64,000 nucleotides of DNA, from NCBI GenBank assembly GCA_039881145.1, contig JAYKKI010000023.1, positions 3,200,501 to 3,264,500 on the forward strand. Direction: 5' to 3'. The notes under the pieces are model-generated. The model was not told where the DNA came from and made no database searches. It saw only the letters and a program-made list of their open reading frames with translations. Source of the stretch: Druceiella hillmani (taxonomy: Eukaryota > Arthropoda > Insecta > Lepidoptera > Hepialidae). The position numbers and the translations under genes are program-made. Shown one piece after another: positions 1-12,592 of the stretch (position 1 is its first letter; every line of letters begins with the position of its first letter).

Positions 1-3000
1 AAGTTTTTACAAATGTGTGTATATCAATCGACACACAACTAAATCTGATGTGATAGCCATTGATTCAAAGGGCTGAGTATTTGATATACATAAGTAAACA
101 CTACAATTTTGTTAATTGCCAAATATGTCTTCAGGACCATTTATCTTAATTTAAATTTGCAATTTCCTTTTGAAAGTTCTATTTTGAACATCCTAATATT
201 TAATAGCCCATTTTACATCTTTTTTTCTAAAAGTATTTATCTTTTACATAGTTTTGCGCTTGGCTCTAATAAAAAGTACCTAGTTATAATTTAACAAATT
301 CTAAAAGTTACCTAAAGTGTAGTATTGTCTTTCAATATGGTGTACCATTAAATTGCCTTACGGCTGTCATCTAAATTACATTTGAATTGCAGTCAGCTAC
401 AAATTAATCTAATGTAAATGCATTTGAATTGATTATTTTCATTCCATCCCACTAGTTAATTACATTGCGTTAGATGGTTCTAAATAATTTCTGAACCTTA
501 CTTACTCTTCAGGCTGTTTGCTCTTATTAGTGGCTCTAGCCGAGATTAGGTAAAATTATTTTTTTTATATTTAAGTATAAAATCTACTAAATTAACACTA
601 AATAATTAAAACTTTAAATTTTTAAAATTTTTAATTAATTATATTAAATATTTAAAATTTTGGATAAATATTTGTATACAATAATGGTTTGCAAATGAAA
701 ATGATTAGACTCAGATGACGTGACAGCTGGAACTGCTTGATTCAATTAATTCAGTTTTTTCTCATCTAATATTACTGAAACCTCTTTTAATCTTTTTTGA
801 TAAATTCAATTTACACTTTGGCAAGACAAAATATAGTTTAATATAATTTTGATCTGCATTTTATTTGTCTATACAAATAAAAAAAATAGGGTTAAAAACG
901 TTTGGGACAATAAATCAATTTTAGAGAACAAATCTACAGTCTTTGCTATTTTTATTTCTATTTGTTTGTATGCTTATTACTCAAAAACCATTCACTGTAT
1001 TATGATGGAGTTTTCAATATAGTATGAATTGACATCTCAGAGATGAACTATATTGAATGGCAGTCACTGACAGTGGCTCCACAACGAGTTTCAAGTTACA
1101 TGATTCTTATTTTCATGTAACACGAAACAATTAGTGTATCCTTAAATGGTTTTATCAATACTTCATACTATTTAGGTGCTTTGTTCAGTGTTCAAGTTAT
1201 TTATGTGTGGCATTATGTGGTATGTGGAATTACTTGAAAATAAATGTATAATTATAGATAAAAACATAATTATTACCTTAAAAAAATCTATAATTATATA
1301 CAGAAATCAATCTCCTACAATATTTTCTATAATGATACATGTCAATATATAAAATTTCCACCTACTTTTTGAGTCCAACCAGCATTGCAAACAATGTGGC
1401 AAAAGGTAAAAGTTTTTCAAAGCCTTGTGGGTAACTAAAGAGTTAATCAAAAATTAAAAAGTAAACAAACGGAAGTAACATAGTCATCCGATTCCATTCA
1501 TATATATGGAAATTGTATATACGAATTAAATCAATTTTTCAAAATATTATTTGGATTGCGGAAAAACTAGTGCAATGTATAAGATTTTCCTTGTTTTAAT
1601 GTATTTGTTGTTATCTTAAAAACGCTGAAAAAATAAAGCCATTTTTTAAATGACACGCCCTTAAGAGACATGTTTAGCAAAAAGCTAAAGGCATTTCTGT
1701 ACAAGTTCTGTCGTATATCTGAACAAAATTTATAATTAATTTGAGGTATTTTGTTCCAAGGATTTCTTTATAATACCACATACATATTTTTTTAACTTTA
1801 TAAATTGTTTTATATTAAAGAGTAATAGCATATGCATTTGCGACATGGAATGGTAATTTATATTTTCGCTAATGTAGGTAAATGAAATTTTCGCCAATGT
1901 AGCTCCTCTTAAGAAAAATTTATTAGAGTTTAGAAAATTTGTATTTAGGGTTTCCACAGTAAAATCCTTCTAACTTTGCTATGTATATCTATCCCTCCGT
2001 ATATCTGTACTTCACAGTTTTTAAAGTTTAAAATCTATTGTGCATGAAATTTTACAAATAAATGCTTCAGATAGTAATCTTAATTATTACGTCAAAAAAA
2101 TTAACCATACATCACATCTTGTGGGAAGTTATTGGACAATAGACAAATTGTTCAAAATAAAATGAAGCTTCTGTTCCTATCAAATGGACGTACAAAGTGA
2201 TAAGTAATTCTTATTTGTAGATTCGGTTAGTACTTTCAAATCTTTATCCTTATCTTTTATTGTATGGCGTTCGTTCTCTCCAGAGAGAACCAACTTTCAA
2301 ATAAAAATATTTTATTTAAGTTTCATCTGCAATATTGCCATATATAGACAACTTCGGAACCATACTTTGTGCAAATGAAAATTCTAATTTTATTTTTGTT
2401 ACTTGACTTAACTAGCAACATTTCAAATTTATTACAACATCATATTAAAACCTTCAGATTTTTGCTTGGAGTTTCGATTTCAATACATTTTTATTATTAT
2501 CTATACATGCATAGAAGTACATGTAATGCAATTTTTCATCTAAGTAATTTTTCAATTCTTCATCTAAATATAAAATCTAAGTAATAAACTTAAAATTATA
2601 TAAAGCCAAATTAAGGTCTTACCACAAGTTAAGACAAATAATCTGGACCAATAAGTTCGCATGGATCATGTGATATTTACATTATAATTTATTATGATGT
2701 TAATTATGCTGTTTACTCTTCTTCACAAGAGAAGAAGAGACAAAATATTGTAATTTTGGACTTTATAAAGGAAGTAAAATTTTATGGAGTATTAATAAAA
2801 ATTTATGACAAAAACTTAGCAACTTAGGAGAAAAACAAATCTTGATCATCTATGGTAAATGCAGCAATAATTTTGCTGTCTTTAAATCCAGCTTGTGTGA
2901 ACTTTTTAATATTTACAAAATTTGTTTAATATTCTTTAAACTTTTATAATATATACAATTAAAAAGTTATATGTATTTATCCTATGTAAACGAACTAATT

Positions 3001-3066
3001 CACTGTTTACTTAAATTCATGCTATCAAATGACTATCAAAAACTCGAACTGAAATTACAAACTTAC
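1..3066 (-). other. Intron 1 of gene D (partial)
   Basis: No exon or transposase is recognisable. It contains one diverged monomer (about 1669-1771) of the satellite that is tandemly repeated in intron 1 of gene A, and a palindrome at 2271-2288 with 8-bp arms GTTCTCTC/GAGAGAAC. Everything else is A+T-rich unique sequence. Confidence 0.6.
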
Positions 3067-3251
3067 ATGTACATATCCCTGAACACTTCACCAAAATGTT
3101 GTTTTCCAGTGACCATATTTCCATAATTACCAAAGAACCATTTTGGCTCTTCATAAGGTATATTCCTTTTTGCCCAATGGCTATGATTCCACTTTAAAAT
3201 AGAGTATATTAAGAGTAGTAAAATTGCAACCGAACTTAAAATAAGAATCAT
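3067..3251 (-). CDS. Cytochrome P450 gene D, exon 1 only (gene continues beyond the left edge)
   Basis: 185 nt with the same start, length, phase and GTAAGT donor as exon 1 of gene A; 52 of 61 residues are identical. Encodes the N-terminal membrane anchor and the hinge WAKRNIPYEEPKWFFGN. An in-frame ATG exists upstream at 3326 but is not conserved in gene A, so 3251 is preferred. No exon-2-like sequence is visible between 1 and 3066; in gene A intron 1 is 6.6 kb, so exon 2 is expected outside the window. Whether the rest of the gene is intact cannot be seen. Confidence 0.85.
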
Positions 3252-3264
3252 TTTAATTAAGTGT

Positions 3265-3303
3265 TCACAACATACAGTCGAGAGCAAGACTAAATATTTG
3301 CAT
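3265..3303 (-). promoter_or_regulatory. Upstream ORF of gene D
   Basis: A 12-codon uORF (MQIFSLALDCML then TGA) ends 13 nt before the gene D start. Its first residues match the gene A uORF. It may only reflect recent duplication of the whole block. Confidence 0.3.
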
Positions 3304-4559
3304 AATTTTAATAATAAAGATAACAAGAGTATTGATGAAGTAGACTCTTAATCATTATGTGATTAAAAATATTTATCAGGCAATTCTGAAGAGTATGGAA
3401 CAAGACACATATAAAATTTTACGAGTGTATTTTTAATTATATATTTAATTTGTTTATACATTATTAGTTAAAATGGAAGATGAATTGATTTTCTCCACCT
3501 TTCAACTAATTTGTACTATTATAAAACTGTAACAGAGGTGTGTCTGTATATGAAATTATTTTTCCCAGGTTGAATTTTTCAAATAAATGCAGGAGGCGTC
3601 AATTTAGATTTTGCATATACTTTGGACCTGATATCGGACTCTTGGGCCATCTGCATTAATTTTGTACTCACACCCAATATTGGGTATGTCGTCTGTGGGT
3701 TAATGGGTAATGTAGCTTTATCTACACCAAAAATGCATTTTTTTACAATTTTCATCTGTCTACATGTCTCTTGGTTTGTGATAGTATCATACAAAAACAA
3801 CTGGTCCAATTTGATAGAACTTTCCTAAGAATAAATCTCGAGATTCAAATTTAAATTTTGGCTACCTTCCAAATATTTCCTCAGGAACACTTATCTGCCA
3901 ATTTCTTAATTATGTTTGTCTTTTTGTTTAAGCATCATTTAATACTTCGAAATTGATTTGAATTATACTTTCTCCGAGATAATGGTTAGAGTACAGACTA
4001 CATTCTAAAGTAATCTTCTAAATCAAATGTTCTTTAAGGAACTTGTAATTCATTTATTAACATTCAGACAGTAAGACTGAGTGTAGAGGTTTAAAGTTAA
4101 TGAAAGGAGTTGCCGAGACTATTACACCAATTTGGCTCAAAATTCAAAATAAGATAATTTTATCCCGATCAATAATAATTTTTGAAAGGCAAACGTTATT
4201 CAAGCTAAGTTATGAAACATTTTTATCCAATAAAAAACTTTGATGATCTGAGATAAAAAACTCTGCCTCAAAAATAAAAAAATATATATGTGTGTGGAGT
4301 TGGTGATAAAGGTGGTTATTATTCACGTTACTGATTAGTCAAAAGATTCAAGTTTGAATGGAAAGCTAAAGAATATGATAACAGCTTTACGTAACAGTGC
4401 AATTACGTCATTGCAATCTACAAACTGTTGTTATTAATTAAATTTGTTTACTAATACTATCATTATTGACGTAAATGTTATGATTTGATTATTGGGAACG
4501 TGCAAAAAAAAATACTTCTTTGATATCTGTGCGTGTGATTATAGCATTACTACCCATTT

Positions 4560-4650
4560 CTATTTTAAAAATTGAATATATTTGGCATTAATTTTGTAGA
4601 AATTTATTACAAATTATTTACGAAATTTATTTATTCACAATTAAATGAAA
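4560..4650 (-). repeat. Penelope-like tail fragment
   Basis: Ends CACAATTAAATGAAA, the complement of the 3' end shared by all Penelope-like tails in this window; its flank (ATTGAATATATTTGGC...) recurs near 30690-30750. Confidence 0.4.
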
Positions 4651-4955
4651 CATATCATTTCATTCTATTTTCTTTGATTTTCTTAAGCACATGTTTAGTT
4701 TTAAATTTCTCAATCCAAAGGACCCCGTTTTCGTTGTTTTAAGGAAAAAATTTGGTAGCCTCTTTCGTCATGAAATTCTTTTCTTCTAATAATATATATT
4801 TAAATAAAAAAATATTTCAAAATTCACTAAGTGAGCTATGGAAAGGACTATGCTCATGATTTCCCAACGAAATACGATCCATAATGAAGGGGTTCATAAG
4901 AGAACTAAAATTATGTATATAGTTTGTTGAAGTGAGAGACTATATAACATGCATA

Positions 4956-5062
4956 TGGACAGATGACCTGGTAAAGGTCGCAGGAAGTCATTGAATGCAA
5001 GTAGCACTGGGTCGATCATTGTGGGAATTTATGGAAAAAGACTATGTTCAGTGGTGACTTCT
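4956..5062 (+). mobile_element. Non-LTR (RTE/CR1-like) retrotransposon ORF2 tail, remnant
   Basis: Reads WTDDLVKVAGSH, one stop, then MQVALGRSLW and a DYVQW end, the conserved pattern at the end of LINE ORF2 proteins (W-x-DD-x-x-x-x-AG...W...R..W...). Short and broken. Confidence 0.55.
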
Positions 5063-5699
5063 AATGATAACAAAAAACGGCCTGCATTTTTTCATATCTG
5101 AACGAAAAATAAAAAATAAAAATTACGCATGACGGAAACAGGATATGAATAAGTTAGATTGAAATAATTGTATGAATCTGTCCTCAGGTAAGAGCGCTAT
5201 ATCTGTGTTATATGTGCAGCAACAAAGATTGAAAGAACTGTTATTGATATTAGTATATAAACATAACTATTGAAATAAGTTAGTATATAAACATAATTAT
5301 TGAACAATTCAAGTGGAACAAAATAATGTGATTAATTTATAATGGAAATTGGTGCCAAAAACTATTTAGAGAGAAATAGCGAAGAGCAAAGATTAAAAAA
5401 AATTTTCTAACTTCTTTATTTTCTTCTTTCTGGAATATTTAACTTCTTATTTGGCTGTTTTGAAAGAATTGAAGAAAATCACGAACTTCAAGTCACGGTG
5501 TGTAGAAACCCAGTTGAAGAAATTGGTTGTCATTAAATCATAACAGCATATAAGTGTAAAGGCCAGTCCAACCTTGTCACAATTGCGGTCTAATTAACAA
5601 CGCAAAGAGAAATTGTCAGATCAAAAAAAAAATTATACTGCTATTTATGCCAGAAAAGATTTCTTATTGACAAGGTTCGTATTACGAGCAAAATGAAAA

Positions 5700-7320
5700 A
5701 TCAAGCAAATTCAAGTGTTTGCCATGTCGAAAATGAGACTCTGTCAGATATGGAAACATGATTACAATTATTTATAGGAATACATTTCTTGGAGACCATA
5801 GATTGCTTACGAATCTTATACTTGAAAGAAAGCACTCTAGATATGAGCGTGACTGTGGAAGATGAACGCGAATAAGTATTGGGCATTGTCCTGCCTGCAA
5901 GTGTGATTTTTCGAAATGTTTCTTCAGATATGCTAGATACCGCTGGAAAAAATCTTTAGATTTTCTGGAGTTGTGGGTCAATATTTCCCATGGATCCAAA
6001 ACTAACTTGCAAGAGTTATATTTAATTATCCTCTGAGAAGATATCAATCCAGGCCGGGATTGGATTAGAAATGTGGTTATCAACATTAATATGATGCAAA
6101 CTCCAGTTACTTCAGTTAGCGATATAATTTATTGGTTAGAAATACCAATAATAAACAAGTATTCTAATTCATTCATTCGAGAAAAAGTTGAGCTAGATTC
6201 TAAATTATTTGCTGTGTGATGGTGCAGGACCACAATTCTTAAAACTGCACTCTGTCCCATATGCATGAGATAGATAACCAGAAAGAGATATCGTCAAAAA
6301 TATTCAGAATGAGGTAAAGCAGGATTTAATTTACATACAGGCTGTCAAGGCTGGAAGCCTTATGGGTCCACTCCACAAAAAAAACCTTTAAAATTTTAGT
6401 TTTATGTAGACTAAAAAAATGTCTTTGTTACAATATTGTAGAGTGAAACAAAGACAGACCTCTTGTAATTTAATCACAAGAGATGTTAATCTAGTTATTT
6501 TGTATGGGCTAATTCAATTCAACTCTTAAGTGGGTAGATGATATGAGCATGGGTGATTCTATAGAATATTTTGGGATTTTATTTTGGACATGTAAATAAA
6601 ACTAGTGAAACTCTGTAAAACCCTTGGTTAGCAGTAAACACACCTGTGTCAGTACTGCCACCGCTAACAAGTTTCAATAAAGAAAAATAAATAGCCTTAA
6701 AGAATATGAGGTGAAAGTGGCTAAGTTCGTAGATTGCTATGAGTATGAGTGTGAAACACCATGTAAGCCCAAAATAAACGTGTATTTGGTACCTCTTGAC
6801 TATGTCAAAGCAGCAGAAGTTGATATGATCTCATCAGAAAAGTTTGTAATTAAGAATTTTCTTCTTTTTATAGATCAAATTAAATCTTCATTGCGGTAGA
6901 GGTTTGAGGCATACAAATTAGTTGATGGTTTCTCAACAATATAGATACACTGCTAATCATGAGATAATTACGGCAGCTTAAAACTTAGAAGACATATATA
7001 ACATTAATTTTGACGATCAATTGAAAAATTAATTGATCAAGTTCAAAATCTTTTACCATAATTTACGAAAAGATAATGAGAAAAATTTATAACAAATTTA
7101 TTCAGGAGAGAATTGTTCTCGAGGTCGTTCTAAGAATGCACCTCTCACTTATGTTTACAAACAGCAGTGGAGAACAGACATTTTCAAAATTGAAGTCAAG
7201 CAAAAACAGGGTTCAAAACTCCATGTTAGAAGACAAACTCAATATTTTGGCTTTGCTCAACATTAATAGTGATATTTTAAAAGGACAACATCATAAAGAT
7301 ATAAAGCAACTTCATTAATA
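5700..7320 (+). mobile_element. hAT-type (ZMYM1-like) transposase remnant
   Basis: The clearest part is 7076-7318, which contains a hAT dimerisation pattern, EQTFSKLKSSKNRVQNSM followed by LNILALLNIN. The reading upstream (6711-6899) is consistent with the same protein class. Many stops and frameshifts; no termini found. A shorter copy at 35965-36340 is at the equivalent place upstream of gene A. Confidence 0.6.
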
Positions 7321-8049
7321 TGAAGTGCATGTACAAACAAAAAATAGTTCTTAATTAGATTGTATCTTTTTTGTGTACACTGCTTCATATCTCCAGCATT
7401 TATCCATCAATTTGGATTCTTCTTTTTATTTGAAATGGTATACTACCCGTGTGGTCCCATGAAATTTGGTTGGGATTTGACCATGTGAATTAAAAGTATA
7501 CCATAGAATTCCTCCTCATTGAACAGAATAGGTGCCATGATCTAATTTGACTGATATAGGTCTAATGATAATCTAATTAGGTAAAAATGTTTGGAGTAAG
7601 TGCCAAGTGAAATGTAGAATTCATCTGCGCGTGTACGTACGTGAGAGAAAAAGAGAAGCTTTAACTTAGGAACACTTCCAAAAAACAATAGCATTAGCAG
7701 TATTTTACAAATTGATTTACATTTGGAAACTATATTCTATCGCAAAAGTTCTGACAAAGTACTCGTTATTTCAATATTTTATACTGTCCAATGCACTTTT
7801 TATTTGGTTGTAATTTAAAGTTGGTTACGTTTTTTTTTAATTGAAATATACATTTTTGCATAGATATTTTTTATGTCAAATTTATGTTATTTTTTTAATG
7901 TAGTTAATGCGTATGTTAAAATCCTGTCAAATACCTTAATGATTTTTAATTTTTAATTGTTTTATCTCATCAATTTATTAACCTCTAAATACTATTTACT
8001 AAAATTTTATGTAATTTAATAATATTAACGCCATAATGTATTGGACTGA

Positions 8050-8110
8050 TCACATTAGGAAGTGGCACACCACAGGGACAAAGGTTCTATTCCTGGCAAC
8101 TAATCATGCT
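8050..8110 (+). repeat. tRNA-like SINE head (possible)
   Basis: GGTTCTATTCC resembles a pol III B box and GAAGTGGC upstream a weak A box, followed directly by the hairpin at 8119. Not a folded tRNA: no acceptor stem pairing was found. Confidence 0.25.
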
Positions 8111-8118
8111 GCCAGAAA

Positions 8119-8200
8119 CTGCTGTTCTGGTTGGCTTTAAAAAACTTCGCTCTTAGCTATTGTTAAGAGAGAAATTTCTTAAAGCCAACCAGAACAGCAG
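8119..8200. repeat. 82-nt near-perfect hairpin (MITE end or microRNA-like precursor)
   Basis: Arms 8119-8156 and 8163-8200 pair, with 22 perfect pairs at the base (starts CTGCTGTTCTGG, ends CCAGAACAGCAG) and a small loop GCTATTG after a few mismatches. Size and shape suit a pre-miRNA, but short DNA-transposon derivatives look the same. Confidence 0.6.
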
Positions 8201-8689
8201 ACTTATTAGTCTGCTGTGTGTATAAAGAAATAAAAAATAAACTTTAAATATTGATTTTTAGATTAGAAAATTGCTCTAAAGTCCAAATTTTACAATTTAA
8301 GTTAATTGGGTTTGCTTTAATTTTGATATTACATTTGAAAAATAACTGTGTTTTTTTTATAATATCCAATACATTCGGGCAGTATATCGAGCTTACCTGT
8401 TCCCGTTGTATCATTTTCATAAACATTTTGTTTAGGGCTGTTTTCTAATTGTTGTCAAATCTCCAAACTCCCATAAAGGAGTTTAGTTTCACACTGCTTG
8501 GAATGGAAATAATAACTTTGGAAATCATTTCACTGCTACAGAGGTTTGCAGAAATGTAGTAAATGTTAATCACGTCACTTAAGCAAAACTGATTATTAAC
8601 AATTTTACAATTTCTTAAATCGTATAAGCTACAAAAATAGTTCTTACCTCTACTTACACCGATATATCAGTTTCAAGGGTTTACGGCTA

Positions 8690-8900
8690 CATTACTTCTG
8701 GAATTTGTTCATTATATGCCATTATATGAAAAGATGATCGGAGTAATATTGGCATGTCTGCCTTTTTCAAAGTAATCAATTAACAGGATCCCTTTTGCAT
8801 CCCAAAACAATTTCCGGGAGATGCGATCGACTTAACTTTCTTTTGCGTTGAATCACCGACTTCTGCCCACTGCTTCTACTGCTGGTAAGGTGCAAGGAGG
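8690..8900 (-). mobile_element. mariner transposase fragment
   Basis: The minus strand, in shifting frames, gives KVKSIASPGNCF, then KG, then DYFEKGRHANIT, similar to the mariner segment K...GK...FWD.KG..L.DYLEKG. No termini found. Confidence 0.4.
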
Positions 8901-8999
8901 AAGGCAGAGGACACCAAAACTTATTAAGGTCTATACGTAATAACGTACTTATATTGTAAAAAGTGATTTAAAAAGAAAATGAATACTATGGAAGTGTTA

Positions 9000-11900
9000 A
9001 GTGGATTAAGAAAAAAATAACATTACAGGTGGCATTCCATACATGTAACTGGGGGATGAAAAAAAATCCAGTTCATATAGGCATGTGGGGGTATCATTAA
9101 ATAGGACTTTAAAAATTATATAGAGGTCCCAAAACACTTTTTTTATTTAAGTAGAATTATGTTGAGATATTTGCTCCTAAAATCTTAATTTTGTAAATTT
9201 TTCCTTTTTTTTTAATTGCTTTCGTTCTCCTTTAGTGGGAGAACCTCTGCCAATATAAATTTTTTAATACTTTATAAAAGTAAGAGGGGCATAGATAACT
9301 TAGCTTCTTTAGGAAATATTTATGAAAAACAGCTGATCGAGGTTTTTGTGTATGTAAGTAATATTCTGCAGTAAACCTGCTAAATATGGTATTAAAATTT
9401 GAATACTAGGCAATAACAAAACCTCACATGCACTAAAAATGCCAGTTTATTCAAGAAAGAAATAAGATACAATTTCATTGAGAAATTAAGTTATTAAGTT
9501 GATATGTAAGCTAATATCTGAACTTCAGAGTCAAAAAATTGTGCTTCATTAGTTTTGGCACAACTTGCACTAAAAAAGAAAAAAAAAAAAAAAGAAGGCA
9601 AAAATATACAGATATAACAATTGATACATAAACATGTAAAAGAAAAACCACTCTTTGGCTAATGATAATTTTCAATATTTTTTCACAAGATACATTTAAT
9701 TTCCGAAAAGCGATAAACCCAGTGATTGACAAACGGTTCTCAAATTGATGACAGAAGCTCGCCAGGAAATTGGCGGTAAATCAACCATTATACAGCGACC
9801 TCTGGTGATAGCTACATATCATAATAAACGCCATCTGTGGTAGAAGCAAGTCACAACCTACAAACTCAACATATTGCGGAGAGAATATATTATTATGCTT
9901 AAATATTTTCACATATTTCTTATTTTAGGTATTGTATGTTACTTAAATATATTGTTGTAGCCATTGTAGTGTTACATATTTGTTTTACTAAGTGTTTATA
10001 ATTCTTTGTTATATTATTAATTGGCATTCAAAGTTGCGTGTACTTTTTGTGGATGTAATTGCATTAAAAGAAAAACGCCTGAATAGTCGTTTCTATTGTT
10101 GCCTTGAACCGAATGTTGGTAAGTTTAATCCATTATTTCAAGATAACATTTCAAATATTTTTTGTCAATTTTATACTTTAATGTCGCAAAACATAATAGT
10201 GGTTTAATTGTAACTTGAGAAACATTCTTGCGCACTACAAAGTAATTCTAATACGTTTTAGTTCTCTTGTAATATTTTGAAGAACAGATTATATTTTCAA
10301 ATAATACGATTATAAAAATAACATTTCATGTATTAATAAATTTACAATAATCTTCAAAGATTAATTGGTTAGTTAACAAGAAGCTAATTCCCAATTGCGC
10401 ATATATCGTAGAGAAGTTGATTTAAATTTGTTTACTAAACCTTATATCAAAATAAAGATCGTTTGGTCCCAAAGAAATTAAAATAGACTTTAATAAAAAT
10501 AAATTGTTGGGAACGAAAATAAAAAATCACAATACTTATTTTTAATTTCAGATTTTTAAAAATACTCTTTTCAGATCTTAATGTCTGTCGTTTGAAATAC
10601 AATTTTTAATTTTCCAGATTCTTCGAACTCTGCTTTATTAATGAAGAGCTACATTCAATCAGCTCACAGCCATAGCGATGAAAGAGAGCGCTCATATATG
10701 GGTACTTTGCAATTTGTAATAAAACAAGTGCTACAAATTATATTTATCGTTAACTAAAATTGGTACCGTGAGGTTGTTAATTACTTATGCTTTAACTTGT
10801 TACAACCATAGTAGAAAATGAAAGAAATTATAATTTACTTTTATTAAACTTACAAAGATATAGTCTTTGTGTGATGAAATTAACAGTACAATAACATATG
10901 TCCCATTGTACTTGAACTATTGTATGATGAAATAATTATCAATTTAAATGTAGAGTTTTTATTTTGTATGCATTGGGGTAGCCAGGGTGGAGCAATGTCG
11001 GGCACGTCCTCTCCAGAAAAAAATAATTCAAGTGAAGTTTAGACTGATGAAAAAATTGTTAGTGATATGTGATTTTTTTAAATATCATGCAAATTTTATA
11101 AGATTATTATGAACAAATTGGTCTTTTTGGTTATATCGGCTCCTCCTAGGAAAAATAGTGGTTTTCATTTTTCAAGAAATCACATAATCCTATGTTAATG
11201 ATCAAGTATGGGGTTTTAACAAAAGTTTGAAAATATGTCTCTTCCATTAATAGATTACGAAATATTTCTATAATTATATCTGTATTTGTGTATTTTTTGT
11301 TTGTTTTCAGATGTAAGGGTTGCCCACACTCGTTTATGCAGTTGCCACCTAGTGATGCCAGATAACTATTTGCAGAAACCCGATGCTGTCCATAACTGCA
11401 TTTCTGACTTTATTTACATTTTCTTGAATTGGGTTTTTACAGTAATTGTATTTTAATAACTAATATTGTATAGTAATGTTACTTTGACATTTGTCTTTTT
11501 ATCGAAATATTTTTGTTATAATGGTTTAATAAATAAATTCATAAAAATAAATTTTTCTTTGATAACACCATCATAATACATAAGCAATAGAGAGTAAGAA
11601 ATTACACCATCTAATGGCATTAATAATAATTGCACAAGTCTGTGGTCTGGAGGGGTGAGGCGAGGAGAGAGGGGAGTCACTTTGACAGCATTTGGGAAGG
11701 TATGAAAAACTGTGACTGATTTTTATATGGGTTAGTATGTGTCGTATCCATTCTGTACATATCTGTTCTGCAGGTAAACCAGTCAAAAACTGTACATAAA
11801 AGAACTTTTGACTTACAACTTTTAACAACAAGTTGTTAGTTAAATTTTTTTGCACATTTTACGTCTCCCCTCTCCTTAACCTTCTACATGGCTTTGTGCT

Positions 11901-12326
11901 TCATACATTTATACTATTCACAAATTCAATTGGTCTAGAGTCTTTTTATTTCTGCATTACTTTTTTATTTTAATAAATATGTAAATACACAATATAAGTA
12001 TAGGAGCGAAATAGAATGTTTTGTACTTCAAGCGGCTCTTCATTCAACATTTTATTGTGCAGAAAAGTTCGATGAAAGAATGGGCTCTAATATTCTTCCA
12101 AAGAGATTAGCCAGCACAGTTCTTGTTTAGGCAGATTAAACTCTATAATGGGCAGGTTATACTTAGCTGGTTTATTCATTTCTGCTAAAAATATTCTAAC
12201 TTTGTAAATTCTTAAACTTATACTACATAAATTACGTAAAGAAAATAAAAATTAATTTATGACATTGGCCATAATTCTGATTTATTGTTAAATTAAAATA
12301 AAAGTGAGATGGAGTTAGGATAATAA
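9000..12326. other. Spacer between gene A 3' end and gene D upstream block, no gene seen
   Basis: Only simple features: an inverted repeat GTTCTCC/GGGAGAAC at 9228-9247, related to the palindrome at 2271; an A-rich run at 9570-9597; and a less A+T-rich patch around 11640-11770. Short ORFs show no family signature. Confidence 0.5.
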
Positions 12327-12332
12327 TTTATT
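12327..12332 (-). terminator. Polyadenylation signal AATAAA for gene A
   Basis: AATAAA on the minus strand, about 90 nt after the gene A stop codon and the first such hexamer downstream; a normal distance for an insect 3' UTR. Confidence 0.55.
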
Positions 12333-12422
12333 TAAAAAAAGTTCTACAAATTATACATAAAAAAAAAACAAAAACAAATTTAGGTTGATGATAAATTTAT
12401 ATTGTTGATAAGAAACAATATA

Positions 12423-12592
12423 TTACTTGTGAATTTTTTCAAATTTAATCCAAGCACCGTTGAGTGGTTGCATAAGAAGTAAGTTAGGGTTTATCTTCAA
12501 ATGATATGGGTACTTTGATGTCGGTGCCACACGAAAATTGTAGATAAGGCTGACTATAGCAGCCTTGGTTTGGGCCAATCCAAATTTCATAC
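12423..12592 (-). CDS. P450 gene A exon 9 (residues 448-503, L helix and C-terminus)
   Basis: 170 nt, acceptor GATACAG. Begins GMKFGLAQTKAAI, the L-helix that follows the heme Cys loop, and ends KFEKIHK then TAA at 12425-12423. Same length as the last exon of gene B. Confidence 0.95.

Larger units (their letters stand above)
3304..7320 (-). repeat. Duplicated P450 upstream block, copy D
   Basis: Similar, with indels, to the region upstream of gene A (34386-36345). Shared stretches include the promoter around 3330-3380, about 4090-4160 (a gene A match near 35155-35215), and hAT coding sequence 6780-7190 (match near 35965-36340). The A copy is shorter, so deletions or insertions followed. Confidence 0.65.

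Noticed and set aside
3252..3326. Upstream in-frame ATG that would extend gene D by 25 residues
   Set aside because: Not open in gene A, and it would place extra residues before a normal P450 anchor; the internal ATG gives the same exon length as A.
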